Origin: Moorena sp. SS36440bin_2
Lineage (GTDB): Bacteria; Cyanobacteriota; Cyanobacteriia; Cyanobacteriales; Coleofasciculaceae
NCBI GenBank assembly: GCA_011524395.1
Contig: WTKN01000259.1
Location: forward strand, 1-35,815
Reading direction: 5' to 3'
DNA length: 35,815 bases
A model generated the notes under the pieces. That model saw only the letters and a program-made list of their open reading frames with translations. It did no database searches and had not been told where the DNA came from. Positions 25,906-35,097 of the stretch are shown here, in pieces. Position 1 is the stretch's first letter. Every line of letters begins with the position of its first letter. Position numbers and translations under genes: made by a program.

Positions 25906-26109
25906 CTAAACCGGACTGAAGCCGAGCATGCCACGTAGGGTGAAAAGCAAGAATAGAGAAACTCCCACGGCTATGCCAATTAATGCGATCGCAGTTAGGG
26001 GGCGGTTCAGTAGTGGTTTTACCAGCAAAAACACGGAATAGAATATTCCTAGAGTAATACTGATTAGATAGCGTGGGTAACGAGATACATTTTTAAAAAA
26101 GTCTTCCAT
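25906..26109 (-). CDS. DUF751 family small membrane protein
   Basis: 67 residues: MEDFFKNVSRYPRYLISITL, then two membrane spans (GIFYSVFLLVKPLL and ALIGIAVGVSLFLLFTLRGM) and a short tail GFSPV. The FxxNVSRYPRYxI opening and LRxMLGxSP ending are characteristic of the cyanobacterial DUF751 family; function unknown. It is the probable first gene of the DUF751-rbfA-GH3 group. The broken IS element lies immediately upstream, so its promoter may have been disturbed or replaced. Confidence 0.85.
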   Translation of the reverse strand: MEDFFKNVSRYPRYLISITLGIFYSVFLLVKPLLNRPLTAIALIGIAVGVSLFLLFTLRGMLGFSPV

Positions 26110-26196
26110 TATCCTATAAACTCTTATAGTGCCATTTTTAATACTGGTAGCACTTTTTTAGCTTCTTCCGTACTTATTCTGTTGACACTCCCCGGT

Positions 26197-26709
26197 CTAA
26201 AGACGCGGGGATTCTTTGTTCGCAGACTCGACTTGCTTAACCAGGTCGGAACCAGGAAAAGTAGAGGCCAAATCTCCCAAAACGTTCGGATCTAGGATCC
26301 AGGTTCCGGTGTGCCCCACCGTACCCAAGGCTCTCTTGAGGATATTGATGGCAGCGTTGTGGTCGCGGTCTAATTGACAACCGCATTTGCAGGTGTGAGT
26401 CCTAGTTGATAGAGACTTTTTTACAACCTCACCACACTCAGAGCAGTTCTGGCTAGTGTAGGCCGGGTTGACTGCAACAGTGACCCTGCCAAACTTAGTT
26501 CCAAAATGCTCCAACCATTTCCTAAACTGATACCAACCCGCATCATTAATAGACTTGGCCAGACAATGATTTTTCACCAAATTCCTAACCCTTAGATCTT
26601 CGTAGGCAACCAAATCGTTAGATTGGATTACGCAACGTGCCGGAGATGAAACCTTAGAAGAGTGCAGCCTTACAACAAAATCTGTCACCTTTGATGCATA
26701 ACCTACCAA
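26197..26709 (-). pseudogene. tnpB: TnpB, C-terminal part (frame-broken)
   Basis: 170 codons. After about 24 codons of inserted sequence it reads ARCVIQSNDLVAYEDLRVRN, containing the second RuvC acidic residue (E38 of this frame). The zinc-finger half-sites CSEC (89-92) and CKCG (107-110) follow, then the third RuvC residue in LDRDHNAAINIL (D116). The listed start is an arbitrary TTG. All RuvC and zinc-binding residues of the original TnpB nuclease survive across the two pieces, so the inactivation looks recent. The stop lies inside the right-end hairpin, as is usual for this family. Confidence 0.85.
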
Positions 26710-26746
26710 CTATAAAGGCTGCACTCTTCTTGCGGTAACTTCGTTC
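26640..26746. repeat. 107-bp insertion with 16-bp inverted repeat in tnpB
   Basis: AGAAGAGTGCAGCCTT (26656-26671) and AAGGCTGCACTCTTCT (26715-26730) are perfect complements around 43 bp. Removing 26640-26746 rejoins the tnpB frames as ...HAKRL-ARCVIQSNDLVAYEDL..., the expected family text. The length of 107 bp (2 modulo 3) is exactly the observed frame shift. Edges are assigned from the protein family and may be off by a base or two. Confidence 0.65.
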
Positions 26747-27539
26747 CCAGTCTCTTGGCGTGTTCTTCACGTTGCCGACTTATTCTAAGGTGTGTCCTAC
26801 CTAGTTTATTAACAGCTTTCTTGCGGTTGGATGTTCGCGAAGCGTGGCCTACGGCCTTGCCTTTCTTTTTTCGAGATACCCGACGCTGATAAAACTTTAA
26901 GCGCTTTTCACCAATCCGATAAAACCGGGGGTTAGGTTCAGTTTTTCCAACGGAATCCGTGTAGAAATCCTTCAGCCCGACATCTAACCCGATGGCTGTT
27001 CCAGTTGGCTCCAGTGCTTCCGTTATGTCAACTGAAACACAGAACTGGACATAGTAGCCATCAGCTCGTCGAACTATCCGAACCCGCTTAATTTGCTTCT
27101 TGTCAAAGCACCACAAGTCCCAATTCCCCTTGAGTTTGAGCTTCCCAATTCCCTTCTTGTCCCTGAACACGATCGACTTTTTATCTGGGGACAATTTCCA
27201 GCCAGACTGTTTGTATTCAACCGATCTGCCACGCTTTTGGAACTTTGGGAAACCTTTTTTTTCAGGTACCTTTTTTTTGCAATTGTCAAAGAATCGAGAA
27301 ATTGATGACCATGCCCGTTCAGAACTGGCCTGACGAGCGGTAGAGTTCAATTCATTAGCAAACGGGAACTGATGGGCTAAAACTTTGCTGTATTTCGACA
27401 GATCGTATTTATTGACGCCCTTGTTGTCCATCCAATATCTGAGACAACTGTTTCGGATAAAACGGGCTGTCCTAATAGCCTCATCAATAGCAAAATATTG
27501 AGGTTTTTTGCCGTATGCCTTGAACTCCAGAATGATCAT
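26703..27539 (-). pseudogene. tnpB: TnpB, N-terminal part (frame-broken)
   Basis: 278 codons starting MIILEFKAYGKKPQYFAIDE. The N-terminal helical region includes RNSCLRYWMDN, the RNA-binding beta part includes KGFPKFQKRGRSVEYKQSGW, and the first RuvC strand is AIGLDVGLKDF with catalytic D186. From about residue 265 (GTKLPQEECSLYSW) it runs into inserted DNA and stops. Residues about 229-236 (AVGHASRT) are encoded by a dispersed GTTCGCGAAGCGTGGCCTAC-type repeat inserted in frame. TnpB is an RNA-guided nuclease related to Cas12; this copy cannot make a full product. Confidence 0.85.
26832..26861. repeat. dispersed repeat inserted in frame within tnpB
   Basis: The segment GTTCGCGAAGCGTGGCCTAC followed by GGCC is nearly identical to 34362-34385 downstream of uppS (GTTCGCGCAGCGTGGCCTAC then GGCC). 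In tnpB it adds about eight codons without breaking the frame. Confidence 0.7.
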
Positions 27540-27704
27540 CAGTATCGACCTTTAACTGCTTTATTTTATTCTACAAGATTCCGGTCTCTGAATATTTTTC
27601 ACGGCGGCTAAAGCCACCATCTCGCTTTCATCCCCGGTCTAAAGACACGGGGCTTTCAGCATCGTTGATTCTTTGTAATTTCTCATAAACAATGCCAAAA
27701 ATTT

Positions 27705-27725
27705 CCCCCCTCTTAGTAAGGGGGG
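27705..27725 (-). terminator. probable intrinsic terminator of clpC
   Basis: CCCCCC-T-CTTA-G-TAAG-GGGGG on the forward strand forms a GC-rich hairpin. On the reverse strand the stem is followed by AAATTTTTGG, about 50 bp past the clpC stop. CCCCC/TAAGGGGGG motifs of this kind are also common dispersed repeats in cyanobacteria. Confidence 0.65.
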
Positions 27726-27774
27726 ATTAAGGGGAGTTAGCACAGGATAATTAGGGGCTTTACCCTAAAATCAC

Positions 27775-30243
27775 TTACTCAACTCCTTGAGGTAAAAGCT
27801 CTCGGTTTTCCTTACGACTGACTTGCACCTTACCCTCTTCATTGACATCAACATAGGCAATATCTCCTTCCTTAATGCGACTGGAGAGAATTTCTTCTGC
27901 CAGCACATCCTCCAACAACCGCATGATGGCTCGGCGTAATGGTCTGGCACCGTAGCTGGGGTTGTAACCCTCTTCAATCAAACGGTCTTTGAATTTCTCG
28001 CTGACTTCTAGAGTAATGCCTTGTTCGTACAGACGACCAAACACTTCTTTTAACAGAATCTTGGCAATGTCCTTGACTTCTTCTTTGGTCAACTGACGGA
28101 AGACGATAATCTCATCTAAACGATTCAGAAACTCTGGGCGGAAGTACTGTTTAAGTTCTTCGTTCACTAGATTCCGAATTCGATTATATTGGGATTCCGC
28201 TTGATTATCGCTGAACTCGAAGCCCAGTTGTCCGCCACCCTTTTCAATAACCTTGGAACCGATATTGGAGGTCATGATCAGCAGGGTGTTCTTAAAGTCT
28301 ACCGTCCGACCCTTGGAGTCAGTCAACCTGCCATCCTCTAGGATTTGCAGCAGCATATTGAACACATCTGGGTGTGCCTTTTCAATTTCATCGAACAACA
28401 CTACTGTGTAAGGACGACGACGCACTGCCTCAGTTAGTTGACCACCTTCGTTGTAGCCCACATATCCAGGAGGAGAACCTACCAACTTACTAACGGTATG
28501 GCGCTCCATGTATTCGGACATATCTAGGCGCACCATGGCTTCTTCAGACCCGAAGAAGTAAGCTGCCAAAGATTTAGCTAATTCTGTCTTACCGACCCCT
28601 GTAGGTCCAGAGAAGACAAAACTGGCAATAGGACGGTTGGGATTCTTTAAGCCTACCCTGGCTCGACGAATTGCTCGGGAAACGGCTTTAACCGCATCTT
28701 CCTGACCAATCAGGCGCTGATGCAGGGTATCTTCCATGTGCAGTAGTTTCTCTGACTCTGATTCAGTCAGTTTTTGTACCGGCACACCAGTCCAAGAGGC
28801 AACAATGTGAGCAATGTCCTCTTCATCGACAACGGGGCTGTCATCAGTACCCCGAGATTCGCTCTTCTTGCTTTGGGCAATTGAGCGAATTTCCGCCTTT
28901 ATTTCCATTTCGCGATCGCGTAGTTCCCCAGCTCGATCAAAGTCCTGGGAGCGTACCGCATCATCTTTTTCTTTGAGGACCTGACGCAGTTCTTTATCTA
29001 GCTCTTTTGCTGCTGGGGGCAACTGGGAGTTAATCAAACGCACTCGGCTTCCTGCTTCATCGATCAGGTCAATGGCCTTATCTGGCAGGTAACGGTCGGA
29101 AATATAACGGTCTGAGAGGTTTGCTGCTGCTTCGAGAGCCTCATCGGAAATTTTCAATTTATGGTGTTGCTCGTAGCGCTCCCGCAAGCCGTATAGAATC
29201 TCAATAGTTTCTTCTACTGACGGTTCACCGACCATTACTGGTTGGAAACGACGTTCTAAGGCTGCATCCCGCTCAATGTGTTTGCGGTACTCATCCAAAG
29301 TTGTCGCTCCAATGCACTGCAATTCTCCCCTTGCTAAGGCTGGTTTGAGGATATTTGCCGCATCAATTGCGCCTTCAGCTGCACCTGCACCAATCAGGGT
29401 ATGAACCTCGTCAATCACCAGGATTACGTTAGATGCCTGACGAATTTCATCCATAATTTTTTTCAGGCGTTCTTCAAACTCACCCCGGTATTTGGTTCCA
29501 GCGACCAGTAAGCCAATATCGAGGGTAACGACTCGCTTTTCTTCCAAAATGTCTGGAACATCATTGTTAGCGATTCGTTGGGCTAAGCCTTCTGCGATCG
29601 CCGTTTTCCCTACCCCTGGTTCTCCGATCAATACTGGGTTATTCTTGGTACGGCGTCCCAATATCTGGATTACCCGTTCTATTTCCTTTTCCCGTCCTAC
29701 TACTGGATCTAGCTTGCCTTCACTAGCCATCTGGGTTAGGTTTGAGCCAAACTCATCGAGAGTAGGAGTTTTTGTACGACCTTGAGATGCTCCTGCTGTA
29801 ACTTCCGCCGTTTCACCCAACATTCGGATAACTTGGGTTCTGACTTTAGACAGGTCTACTCCTAGGTTTTCCAAAACCCTAGCCGCTACGCCTTCTCCCT
29901 CCCGTATTAGCCCAAGTAGCAGATGCTCTGTACCAATGTAGTTATGGCCTAGCTGGCGAGCCTCTTCTAGGGATAGCTCCAGAACCCTTTTTGCTCTGGG
30001 GGTAAAGGGGATTTCGACAGCAACGAAGCCGGAACCCCTGCCAATAATTTTCTCAACTTCAATCCGAGCGTCTTTGAGATTTACGCCCATAGATTTGAGG
30101 ACCTTGGCAGCTACGCCAGTTCCTTCTCCAATCAAACCCAGGAGGATTTGCTCTGTGCCTACGAAATTATGACCTAGGCGACGTGCTTCTTCCTGAGCCA
30201 GCATGATCACCTTAATGGCTTTTTCTGTAAAGCGTTCAAACAT
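27775..30243 (-). CDS. clpC: ATP-dependent Clp protease ATP-binding subunit ClpC
   Basis: 822 residues, a HSP100 unfoldase that feeds substrates to ClpP-type proteases and acts as a chaperone; it is essential in several cyanobacteria. Domains in order: the double Clp N-repeat (1-145, two copies around [15 protein letters not shown] and [15 protein letters not shown]), AAA1 with GEPGVGKT (207-214) and VILVIDEV (273-280), the UVR motif middle region (about 414-450), AAA2 with GPTGVGKT (546-553) and VVLFDEI (614-620), and the small D2 domain. The UVR/M-domain identifies ClpC rather than ClpA or ClpB. It starts with ATG of [12 protein letters not shown], the standard ClpC start. Confidence 0.97.
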   Translation of the reverse strand: MFERFTEKAIKVIMLAQEEARRLGHNFVGTEQILLGLIGEGTGVAAKVLKSMGVNLKDARIEVEKIIGRGSGFVAVEIPFTPRAKRVLELSLEEARQLGHNYIGTEHLLLGLIREGEGVAARVLENLGVDLSKVRTQVIRMLGETAEVTAGASQGRTKTPTLDEFGSNLTQMASEGKLDPVVGREKEIERVIQILGRRTKNNPVLIGEPGVGKTAIAEGLAQRIANNDVPDILEEKRVVTLDIGLLVAGTKYRGEFEERLKKIMDEIRQASNVILVIDEVHTLIGAGAAEGAIDAANILKPALARGELQCIGATTLDEYRKHIERDAALERRFQPVMVGEPSVEETIEILYGLRERYEQHHKLKISDEALEAAANLSDRYISDRYLPDKAIDLIDEAGSRVRLINSQLPPAAKELDKELRQVLKEKDDAVRSQDFDRAGELRDREMEIKAEIRSIAQSKKSESRGTDDSPVVDEEDIAHIVASWTGVPVQKLTESESEKLLHMEDTLHQRLIGQEDAVKAVSRAIRRARVGLKNPNRPIASFVFSGPTGVGKTELAKSLAAYFFGSEEAMVRLDMSEYMERHTVSKLVGSPPGYVGYNEGGQLTEAVRRRPYTVVLFDEIEKAHPDVFNMLLQILEDGRLTDSKGRTVDFKNTLLIMTSNIGSKVIEKGGGQLGFEFSDNQAESQYNRIRNLVNEELKQYFRPEFLNRLDEIIVFRQLTKEEVKDIAKILLKEVFGRLYEQGITLEVSEKFKDRLIEEGYNPSYGARPLRRAIMRLLEDVLAEEILSSRIKEGDIAYVDVNEEGKVQVSRKENRELLPQGVE

Positions 30244-30383
30244 GGCGTATTCCCATCACCTGTTGCATGCCCGTGTAAGCTGATTCTAGCACAGGTAAAT
30301 CAGCCCACCGTTGATTTTTACACAACTCGCAGCAATTGAAACAGTTATTTACTTACTTCCCAGCCATTTCTGGCGATTAGCCA

Positions 30384-30986
30384 CTAACCAATTTCCAGGT
30401 CAATCGCAGCCAAGCGCTGTTTAATTTCCTGGTAACAATCGGCCATTGTTTTCTCAAATTCAGAGGTTTTCAGACCCCCTCGCCATAAAATCAGAGCATC
30501 CTCCCCAGTGTCTTTGTAATAGTTTTTTCGTCGTCCAGCTTCAGTGAAGCCGAACTTTTGGTAAAGAGCCAGTGCTGCTTGATTAGATGGTTTCACCTCT
30601 AAGGTTGCCCACTTTAAATTACGCTGTTTAGCTTCCTTTAGCAAGGAATAAAGCAATAATTGACCCAAACCTTGACGTTGGTAGTCAGGATGGACTGCCA
30701 GAATAATAATATGGGCTTCCTCCAAAATTGACCAAAAACAACCTAAGCCTACCAGGCAATTGGGTAATGAGGTGATGGGAACACCTGTGCCTTCAAGCAA
30801 AGTTTCTTTTTTGCCCCCTTTTGGAGGAGCTTCCAAAACCAACAACTGACTGTTGGGGCTATCCAACTCTCGCTCGTAACCCGACCGAGTCCAAAGTCCA
30901 CCAAAACACAGCTGATCTAGTGCCACTGCGGCACTTAGATGCTCTGCTTTGAGGGGTTTAAGTTTTAAGACAGTCACAGCCTTCAA
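30384..30986 (-). CDS. rimI: ribosomal protein S18-alanine N-acetyltransferase
   Basis: GNAT-fold acetyltransferase of up to 200 residues. The acetyl-CoA motif is VHPDYQRQGLGQLLL, after strand HIIILAV; then EVKPSNQAALALYQKFGF and GRRKNYYKDTGEDALIL, the typical RimI ending. It would acetylate the N-terminal alanine of S18, though GNAT substrates are hard to call from sequence. An insert of about 25 residues (LEAPPKGGKKETLLEGTGVP) separates two early strands. The frame opens with a TTG at 30986; a GTG three codons later is equally possible, and no ribosome-binding site decides. It is divergent from lysA with a 64-bp gap. Confidence 0.85.
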   Translation of the reverse strand: MKAVTVLKLKPLKAEHLSAAVALDQLCFGGLWTRSGYERELDSPNSQLLVLEAPPKGGKKETLLEGTGVPITSLPNCLVGLGCFWSILEEAHIIILAVHPDYQRQGLGQLLLYSLLKEAKQRNLKWATLEVKPSNQAALALYQKFGFTEAGRRKNYYKDTGEDALILWRGGLKTSEFEKTMADCYQEIKQRLAAIDLEIG

Positions 30987-31050
30987 TTGTACACTGATTA
31001 ACGAGACGTAAGTTCCAACTCTAAAGCAAAATCAGGAAAATAATTACATA

Positions 31051-32466
31051 ATGCTATCGACTCAACCCACTCAGGTTAAGAATTCAGGGCTTCAGTATCT
31101 CGATTCATCTATCACTCCAGACCCAGACAATGGTGGGTCAAACCCCTCACCAAATCAGAAACTGCTACCTCTAACCGCCAAAGTTAACAGCCGTGACTGT
31201 TTGGAAATTGGTGGTTGCGATGTGACGACTCTAGTCGAGCAATTTGGATCCCCCCTTTACATTTTGGACGAAGTAACCTTTAGAACTGCTTGTCATCAGT
31301 ATCGGGAAGCCTTTGCTAACTACTACCCCGGAGAATCTCTAGTCCTCTACGCCTCTAAAGCATGGAATTGTTTGGCAATTTGTGCGATCGCAAACTCTGA
31401 AAGCCTTGGAATCGATGTGGTTTCTGGTGGTGAGCTCTACACTGCTCTACAAGCTGGTGTTAGTGCTGACAAACTCTATTTCCATGGCAATAATAAATCT
31501 ACTAGTGAACTTGAACTAGCTACCGATAGTGGCTGCACCATCGTAGTGGATAACTGGCTGGAGTTAAAAACCCTGGCTTCGTTACCACAAGAGAGTATCC
31601 CGATCATGATTCGCTTGACCCCAGGGATCGAGTGTCACACCCACGATTACATTCGCACTGGTCACCTAGACAGTAAGTTTGGCTTTGATCCCGATACCTG
31701 GGATGAAGTTTTTACCTTTATCAGCCAACACCAAACCCTTAACTTTGTTGGTTTACACGCTCACATTGGCTCTCAGATTTTTGAGAGGCAACCTCATCAA
31801 GATCTGGCCAAAGTGCTAGTGGAGTGTATTGTTAAAGCGGCTGACTACGATTTGCGAGTAGAACAGATCAATGTAGGAGGAGGCTTAGGGATTTGTTATC
31901 TAGAATCCGATGACCCTCCTACTATTGATGATTGGGTCAAGGGAATCTGTGACTCCGTTGTTGCTGCTTGCACTTCTCGACAACTCGTCCTACCAAAACT
32001 GCTATCGGAACCCGGACGTTCCATTGTTGGTCCAGCCTGTGTAACCGCTTACACTTTAGGGAGTTCTAAAGTCATCCCCGAAATCCGGACTTACTTGACA
32101 GTTGATGGAGGTATGTCAGATAATCCGCGTCCGATTACCTACCAATCCGTTTATCGCTCTGTGGTTGCCAACCGGATGTCAGATCCCCTAACCGAAAAAA
32201 TCACAATTGCTGGTAAACATTGTGAATCAGGGGACATTTTGATTAAAGATGCCACCTTACCTCAAACTCAACCAGGAGATATTTTAGTTGTAATGGCTAC
32301 TGGTGCCTACAATTACAGCATGGCATCTAATTACAATCGGTTACCCAGACCAGCAGCAGTTTTAGTCAAGGACGGAGAAGCCCAGGTGATTGTACAGCGG
32401 GAAACTTACCAAGATTTAATTCGCCTAGATCGAATCCCAGAACGACTCACCCAGAGCATAAATTAG
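31051..32466 (+). CDS. lysA: diaminopimelate decarboxylase
   Basis: Decarboxylates meso-diaminopimelate to lysine, the last step of lysine synthesis, using pyridoxal phosphate. The 471-residue protein is a fold III decarboxylase. LVLYASKAWNC holds the PLP lysine K103, LHAHIGSQIFE and VNVGGGLG-type text (INVGGGLGICY) are phosphate- and substrate-binding segments, SEPGRSIVG follows, and KHCESGDIL supplies the active-site cysteine donated across the dimer. Residues 1-40 are an unusual low-complexity extension (SSITPDPDNGGSNPSPNQ), so a later start is conceivable, though no ATG is close. It is divergent from rimI and followed by a heptamer array. Confidence 0.95.
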   Translation: MLSTQPTQVKNSGLQYLDSSITPDPDNGGSNPSPNQKLLPLTAKVNSRDCLEIGGCDVTTLVEQFGSPLYILDEVTFRTACHQYREAFANYYPGESLVLYASKAWNCLAICAIANSESLGIDVVSGGELYTALQAGVSADKLYFHGNNKSTSELELATDSGCTIVVDNWLELKTLASLPQESIPIMIRLTPGIECHTHDYIRTGHLDSKFGFDPDTWDEVFTFISQHQTLNFVGLHAHIGSQIFERQPHQDLAKVLVECIVKAADYDLRVEQINVGGGLGICYLESDDPPTIDDWVKGICDSVVAACTSRQLVLPKLLSEPGRSIVGPACVTAYTLGSSKVIPEIRTYLTVDGGMSDNPRPITYQSVYRSVVANRMSDPLTEKITIAGKHCESGDILIKDATLPQTQPGDILVVMATGAYNYSMASNYNRLPRPAAVLVKDGEAQVIVQRETYQDLIRLDRIPERLTQSIN

Positions 32467-32518
32467 CTAAAAGCTAAAAGCTAAAAGCTAAAAGCTAAAA
32501 GCTAAAAGCTAAAAGCTA
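32465..32518. repeat. GCTAAAA heptamer array after lysA
   Basis: Seven or more perfect GCTAAAA units overlap the lysA stop region and extend 50 bp. A second short repeat, TTAACCAT, occurs at 32558-32582. The rest of the gap to cdaA (to 32667) is featureless. Confidence 0.85.
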
Positions 32519-32667
32519 TTGGTTGTTGATGGTTGACTTTGGGCTAACCGCCAATAATTAACCATTAACCATTAACCATTAACTTTTTAATAAATAATCA
32601 CTTGGCTGACGCTAAAATCAAGCCAGTTCGACTCCATCTCCATCCTTAATTCTTTCCTGAACGTTCA

Positions 32668-33588
32668 ATGCCTCCGTTGCCGAGTCCTGGTACTGACCAT
32701 AGCTGGGCTCAGTCATTGTTGCTTCACAGCATCGATGTTGGGTTGGTTCTAGCCCTTACTTATCTTGTGCTCCTCATCATTGGGGAGCGACGCACCTTAT
32801 GGATGGTTCGAGGGCTCATTGTCCTGATGTTAGCCGCAGCAGTAAGTAATAGGTTAGGGTTGACGCTATTGAGTTTTGTGCTAGAAAAGTTGGTGGTTGG
32901 CTCAGCTGTGGCAATGGCTGTCATCTTCCAATCAGAGTTTCGTCGATTTCTTGAACAGTTAGGTCGAGGAGAGATTGTGCAGTTGTTTCAAGGACAACGA
33001 CGTCCCACTCCTAAGCCTGACAGTGTAATCAATGAAATCGTAGACGCCGTCAAAGAGTTGTCTCAAAATCGAGTGGGCGCTTTGATAACTTTAGAAACTA
33101 ATGGTCCAATTGATGAGCGGGATGTTTCTGTACCAGGTGTTCAGCTAAATGCTGAAATTTCTAAAGAACTACTGCAAACAATTTTCCAAACAACTACGTT
33201 GTTACACGATGGAGCTGTATTAATTCGTGGCTCTCGGGTTGTGGCTGCGGGGGTAATTTTGCCTCTTTCTGAGCGCACAGCCTCTCGGAAGCTTGGTACC
33301 CGCCATCGGGCTGCCATGGGAATTACAGAACGTGTCGAAAATTGCCTTTGTATTGTTGTATCTGAAGAGACGGGTTCAATTTCTTTGGCGGAAAAAGGAG
33401 GATTGTACCGACCACTAACTAGCACGAAACTCAAACAATTGCTAGAGGAACGATTTTCTCCAGTCGTGGATCGTGAGGTAGTTGCTCCAGGTCTACGCAA
33501 CCTAGGTCGCCAATTCAAGTCCCAGGGACGGGTGCTAGTTTCACGTTTCCTCCGTCTTCCATCATCAACGTCTCAAGAGAAAAAATAA
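32668..33588 (+). CDS. cdaA: diadenylate cyclase CdaA
   Basis: Makes cyclic di-AMP from two ATP. The 306-residue protein has three N-terminal membrane spans (about 21-38, 45-60 and 65-86), then the DAC domain with DGA (181-183) in [13 protein letters not shown] and RHR (212-214) in GTRHRAAMG, both needed for catalysis. The order of spans plus DAC matches the CdaA class. The C-terminal 40 residues ([20 protein letters not shown]) are basic and variable. In cyanobacteria c-di-AMP affects osmotic balance and potassium transport. uppS starts 5 bp downstream, so the two are probably co-transcribed. No ybbR/cdaR gene follows, unlike in Firmicutes. Confidence 0.94.
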   Translation: MPPLPSPGTDHSWAQSLLLHSIDVGLVLALTYLVLLIIGERRTLWMVRGLIVLMLAAAVSNRLGLTLLSFVLEKLVVGSAVAMAVIFQSEFRRFLEQLGRGEIVQLFQGQRRPTPKPDSVINEIVDAVKELSQNRVGALITLETNGPIDERDVSVPGVQLNAEISKELLQTIFQTTTLLHDGAVLIRGSRVVAAGVILPLSERTASRKLGTRHRAAMGITERVENCLCIVVSEETGSISLAEKGGLYRPLTSTKLKQLLEERFSPVVDREVVAPGLRNLGRQFKSQGRVLVSRFLRLPSSTSQEKK

Positions 33589-33593
33589 CTGCT

Positions 33594-34334
33594 ATGCAAA
33601 CTATCCTAAACAAATTACCAAGCGACCTTTCACCAGACCGTTTGCCTAGACATGTGGCAGTGATTATGGATGGTAATGGTCGTTGGGCAAAACGCCGGGG
33701 ACTACCTCGGATTATAGGACATCGGCAAGGGGTGGAGGCTCTGAAAAAACTACTGCGTTGTTGTGATGATTGGGGAATCAAAGCCCTTACCGCCTATGCA
33801 TTTTCTACAGAAAACTGGGGACGTCCCTTAGAAGAGGTGGAGTTTCTGATGACCTTGTTCGAGCGAGTTTTGGCTAGAGAACTTCAAGAAATGATGGAGG
33901 AGAATGTTCGGATTCAGTTTGTGGGAAATTTGACGGCCTTACCACCATCGTTGCAAGCACAAATTGAGCATTCTATGAATGAAACTCTCAATAATACTGG
34001 CATTCAGTTTACTGTGGCTACTAACTACGGAGCACGCCAGGAAATTATACAAGCCTGTAGAGCCATTGCTACTCAGGTCCAACTTGGTCACATCCAACCA
34101 GATGACATTGACGAAGCCCTATTTTCACGCCATCTCTACACTGCCAATATCTGTGACCCAGACTTGCTAATTCGCACAAGTGGGGAAATGCGCTTGAGCA
34201 ATTTCCTACTTTGGCAAATGGCTTATGGGGAACTTTACATCACAGATACCCTATGGCCGGATTTTGACCGTGGAGAGTTTCACCGTGCTTTGTCTACTTA
34301 TCAGCAGCGTGAACGTCGGTTTGGCAAAGTCTAA
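33594..34334 (+). CDS. uppS: isoprenyl transferase (undecaprenyl diphosphate synthase)
   Basis: cis-Prenyltransferase of 246 residues that adds isopentenyl units to farnesyl diphosphate, giving the carrier lipid for peptidoglycan and polysaccharides. The signature [20 protein letters not shown] (18-37) includes catalytic D26; the following [17 protein letters not shown], and the C-terminal [20 protein letters not shown] with [14 protein letters not shown] complete the set. The start ATG follows the cdaA stop by 5 bp. Repeat DNA begins about 10 bp after the stop. Confidence 0.96.
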   Translation: MQTILNKLPSDLSPDRLPRHVAVIMDGNGRWAKRRGLPRIIGHRQGVEALKKLLRCCDDWGIKALTAYAFSTENWGRPLEEVEFLMTLFERVLARELQEMMEENVRIQFVGNLTALPPSLQAQIEHSMNETLNNTGIQFTVATNYGARQEIIQACRAIATQVQLGHIQPDDIDEALFSRHLYTANICDPDLLIRTSGEMRLSNFLLWQMAYGELYITDTLWPDFDRGEFHRALSTYQQRERRFGKV

Positions 34335-34340
34335 TATTTT

Positions 34341-34640
34341 AGTTGTTCGCGTAGCATGGCCGTTCGCGCAGCGTGGCCTACGGCCTTAAGGCCAAGGTTG
34401 CATGTTCAAGGTTGCAGGTTCAAGGTTATAGCTAAGAATTGCAATAGTATTTCTCTGAGTTATGAGGTACATCCAATTTTCATCGATGCCACTTCCTCAA
34501 ACACTAAGGGCGGGGTACTTCACCCAATTGAGAACTGCTACCGTTGGAACATTCAACCTACCCTACACCGAACGCCAAAGCCGAACAACCTTCTAACCTT
34601 CCACTTTCAACCTTCTAACCTTCCACTCAAGCAGACCCTT
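34341..34640. repeat. repeat-rich spacer after uppS
   Basis: GTTCGCGTAGCATGGCC and GTTCGCGCAGCGTGGCCTAC modules (34344-34385) run into AAGGTTGCA...TTCAAGG units. A 21-bp unit TCAACCTTCTAACCTTCCAC occurs twice near 34588-34627. The forward frame at 34356-34757 is made of this repeat DNA and is not taken as a gene. Confidence 0.7.
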
Positions 34641-34646
34641 CACCCA

Positions 34647-34919
34647 CTAAGGACCACAGAAAACTGCATCTTCTATATCTTTGCGGCTGAGGGAATACTT
34701 GAAAGATCGTTGAATATCTTGTCCATCTTCCCCAGACTTGAGGTAGCGCACGATTAACTCCTCTACCTCAAGGCAAATTTCTGCTTTCCAGGTAGGTCGA
34801 TCAATACGCCAGCAATGTAGATCATTACTGTCTTGTTCACATCCTAGTATTTTCAGCCAGCTTTCTATTTCAGGTAGAGGGTGGTTATACAAGGGGGTAT
34901 CACCTGGCGGAAGTGTCAT
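34647..34919 (-). CDS. DUF3143 family protein
   Basis: 90 residues: DTPLYNHPLPEIESWLKILG, LHCWRIDRPTWKAEICLEVE, then ELIVRYLKSGEDGQDIQRSF and KYSLSRKDIEDAVFCGP. This follows the small DUF3143 family of cyanobacteria, of unknown function. It is soluble with no signal peptide. It lies 178 bp downstream of the J-domain gene on the same strand, an association also known from other cyanobacteria (from memory), which hints at a chaperone-related role. Confidence 0.85.
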   Translation of the reverse strand: MTLPPGDTPLYNHPLPEIESWLKILGCEQDSNDLHCWRIDRPTWKAEICLEVEELIVRYLKSGEDGQDIQRSFKYSLSRKDIEDAVFCGP

Positions 34920-35097
34920 ATCGAGTCCGGTTAACTATTTATAATTATTGGTAGTACATCAGTATAAAATTGAAAATTGTAACGTGACCATTAACAATTT
35001 TCAATTAACAATTCAGACAATTAAAATCCATGGTATCAAACCTATTATAAGGGATTAACCAGACTTAACATTATAAGTTATTCTTGATCAGTTATTC

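Larger units (their letters stand above)
26187..27655 (-). mobile_element. tnpB-only IS200/IS605-type element, degraded
   Basis: The tnpB remnant is bounded by two similar hairpins: CCCC-G-GTCT-AA-AGAC-GC-GGGG at 26190-26210, overlapping the tnpB stop, and CCCC-G-GTCT-AA-AGAC-AC-GGGG at 27632-27652. No tnpA is present. In this family the right-end hairpin region and the tnpB 3' end encode the guide (omega) RNA. The tnpB frame is broken by a 107-bp insertion, so the element is probably inactive. Exact ends were not determined, and the left hairpin could belong to another element copy. Confidence 0.7.

Noticed and set aside
29492-29785. 97-codon forward frame inside clpC
   Set aside because: Antisense shadow of the AAA1 coding sequence; the same holds for the frames opposite guaA (14093-14431, 14591-14911), GH3 (24888-25181) and cdaA (33141-33518).
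34356-34757. 133-codon forward frame after uppS
   Set aside because: It consists of repeat modules and runs antisense into the well supported DUF3143 gene.
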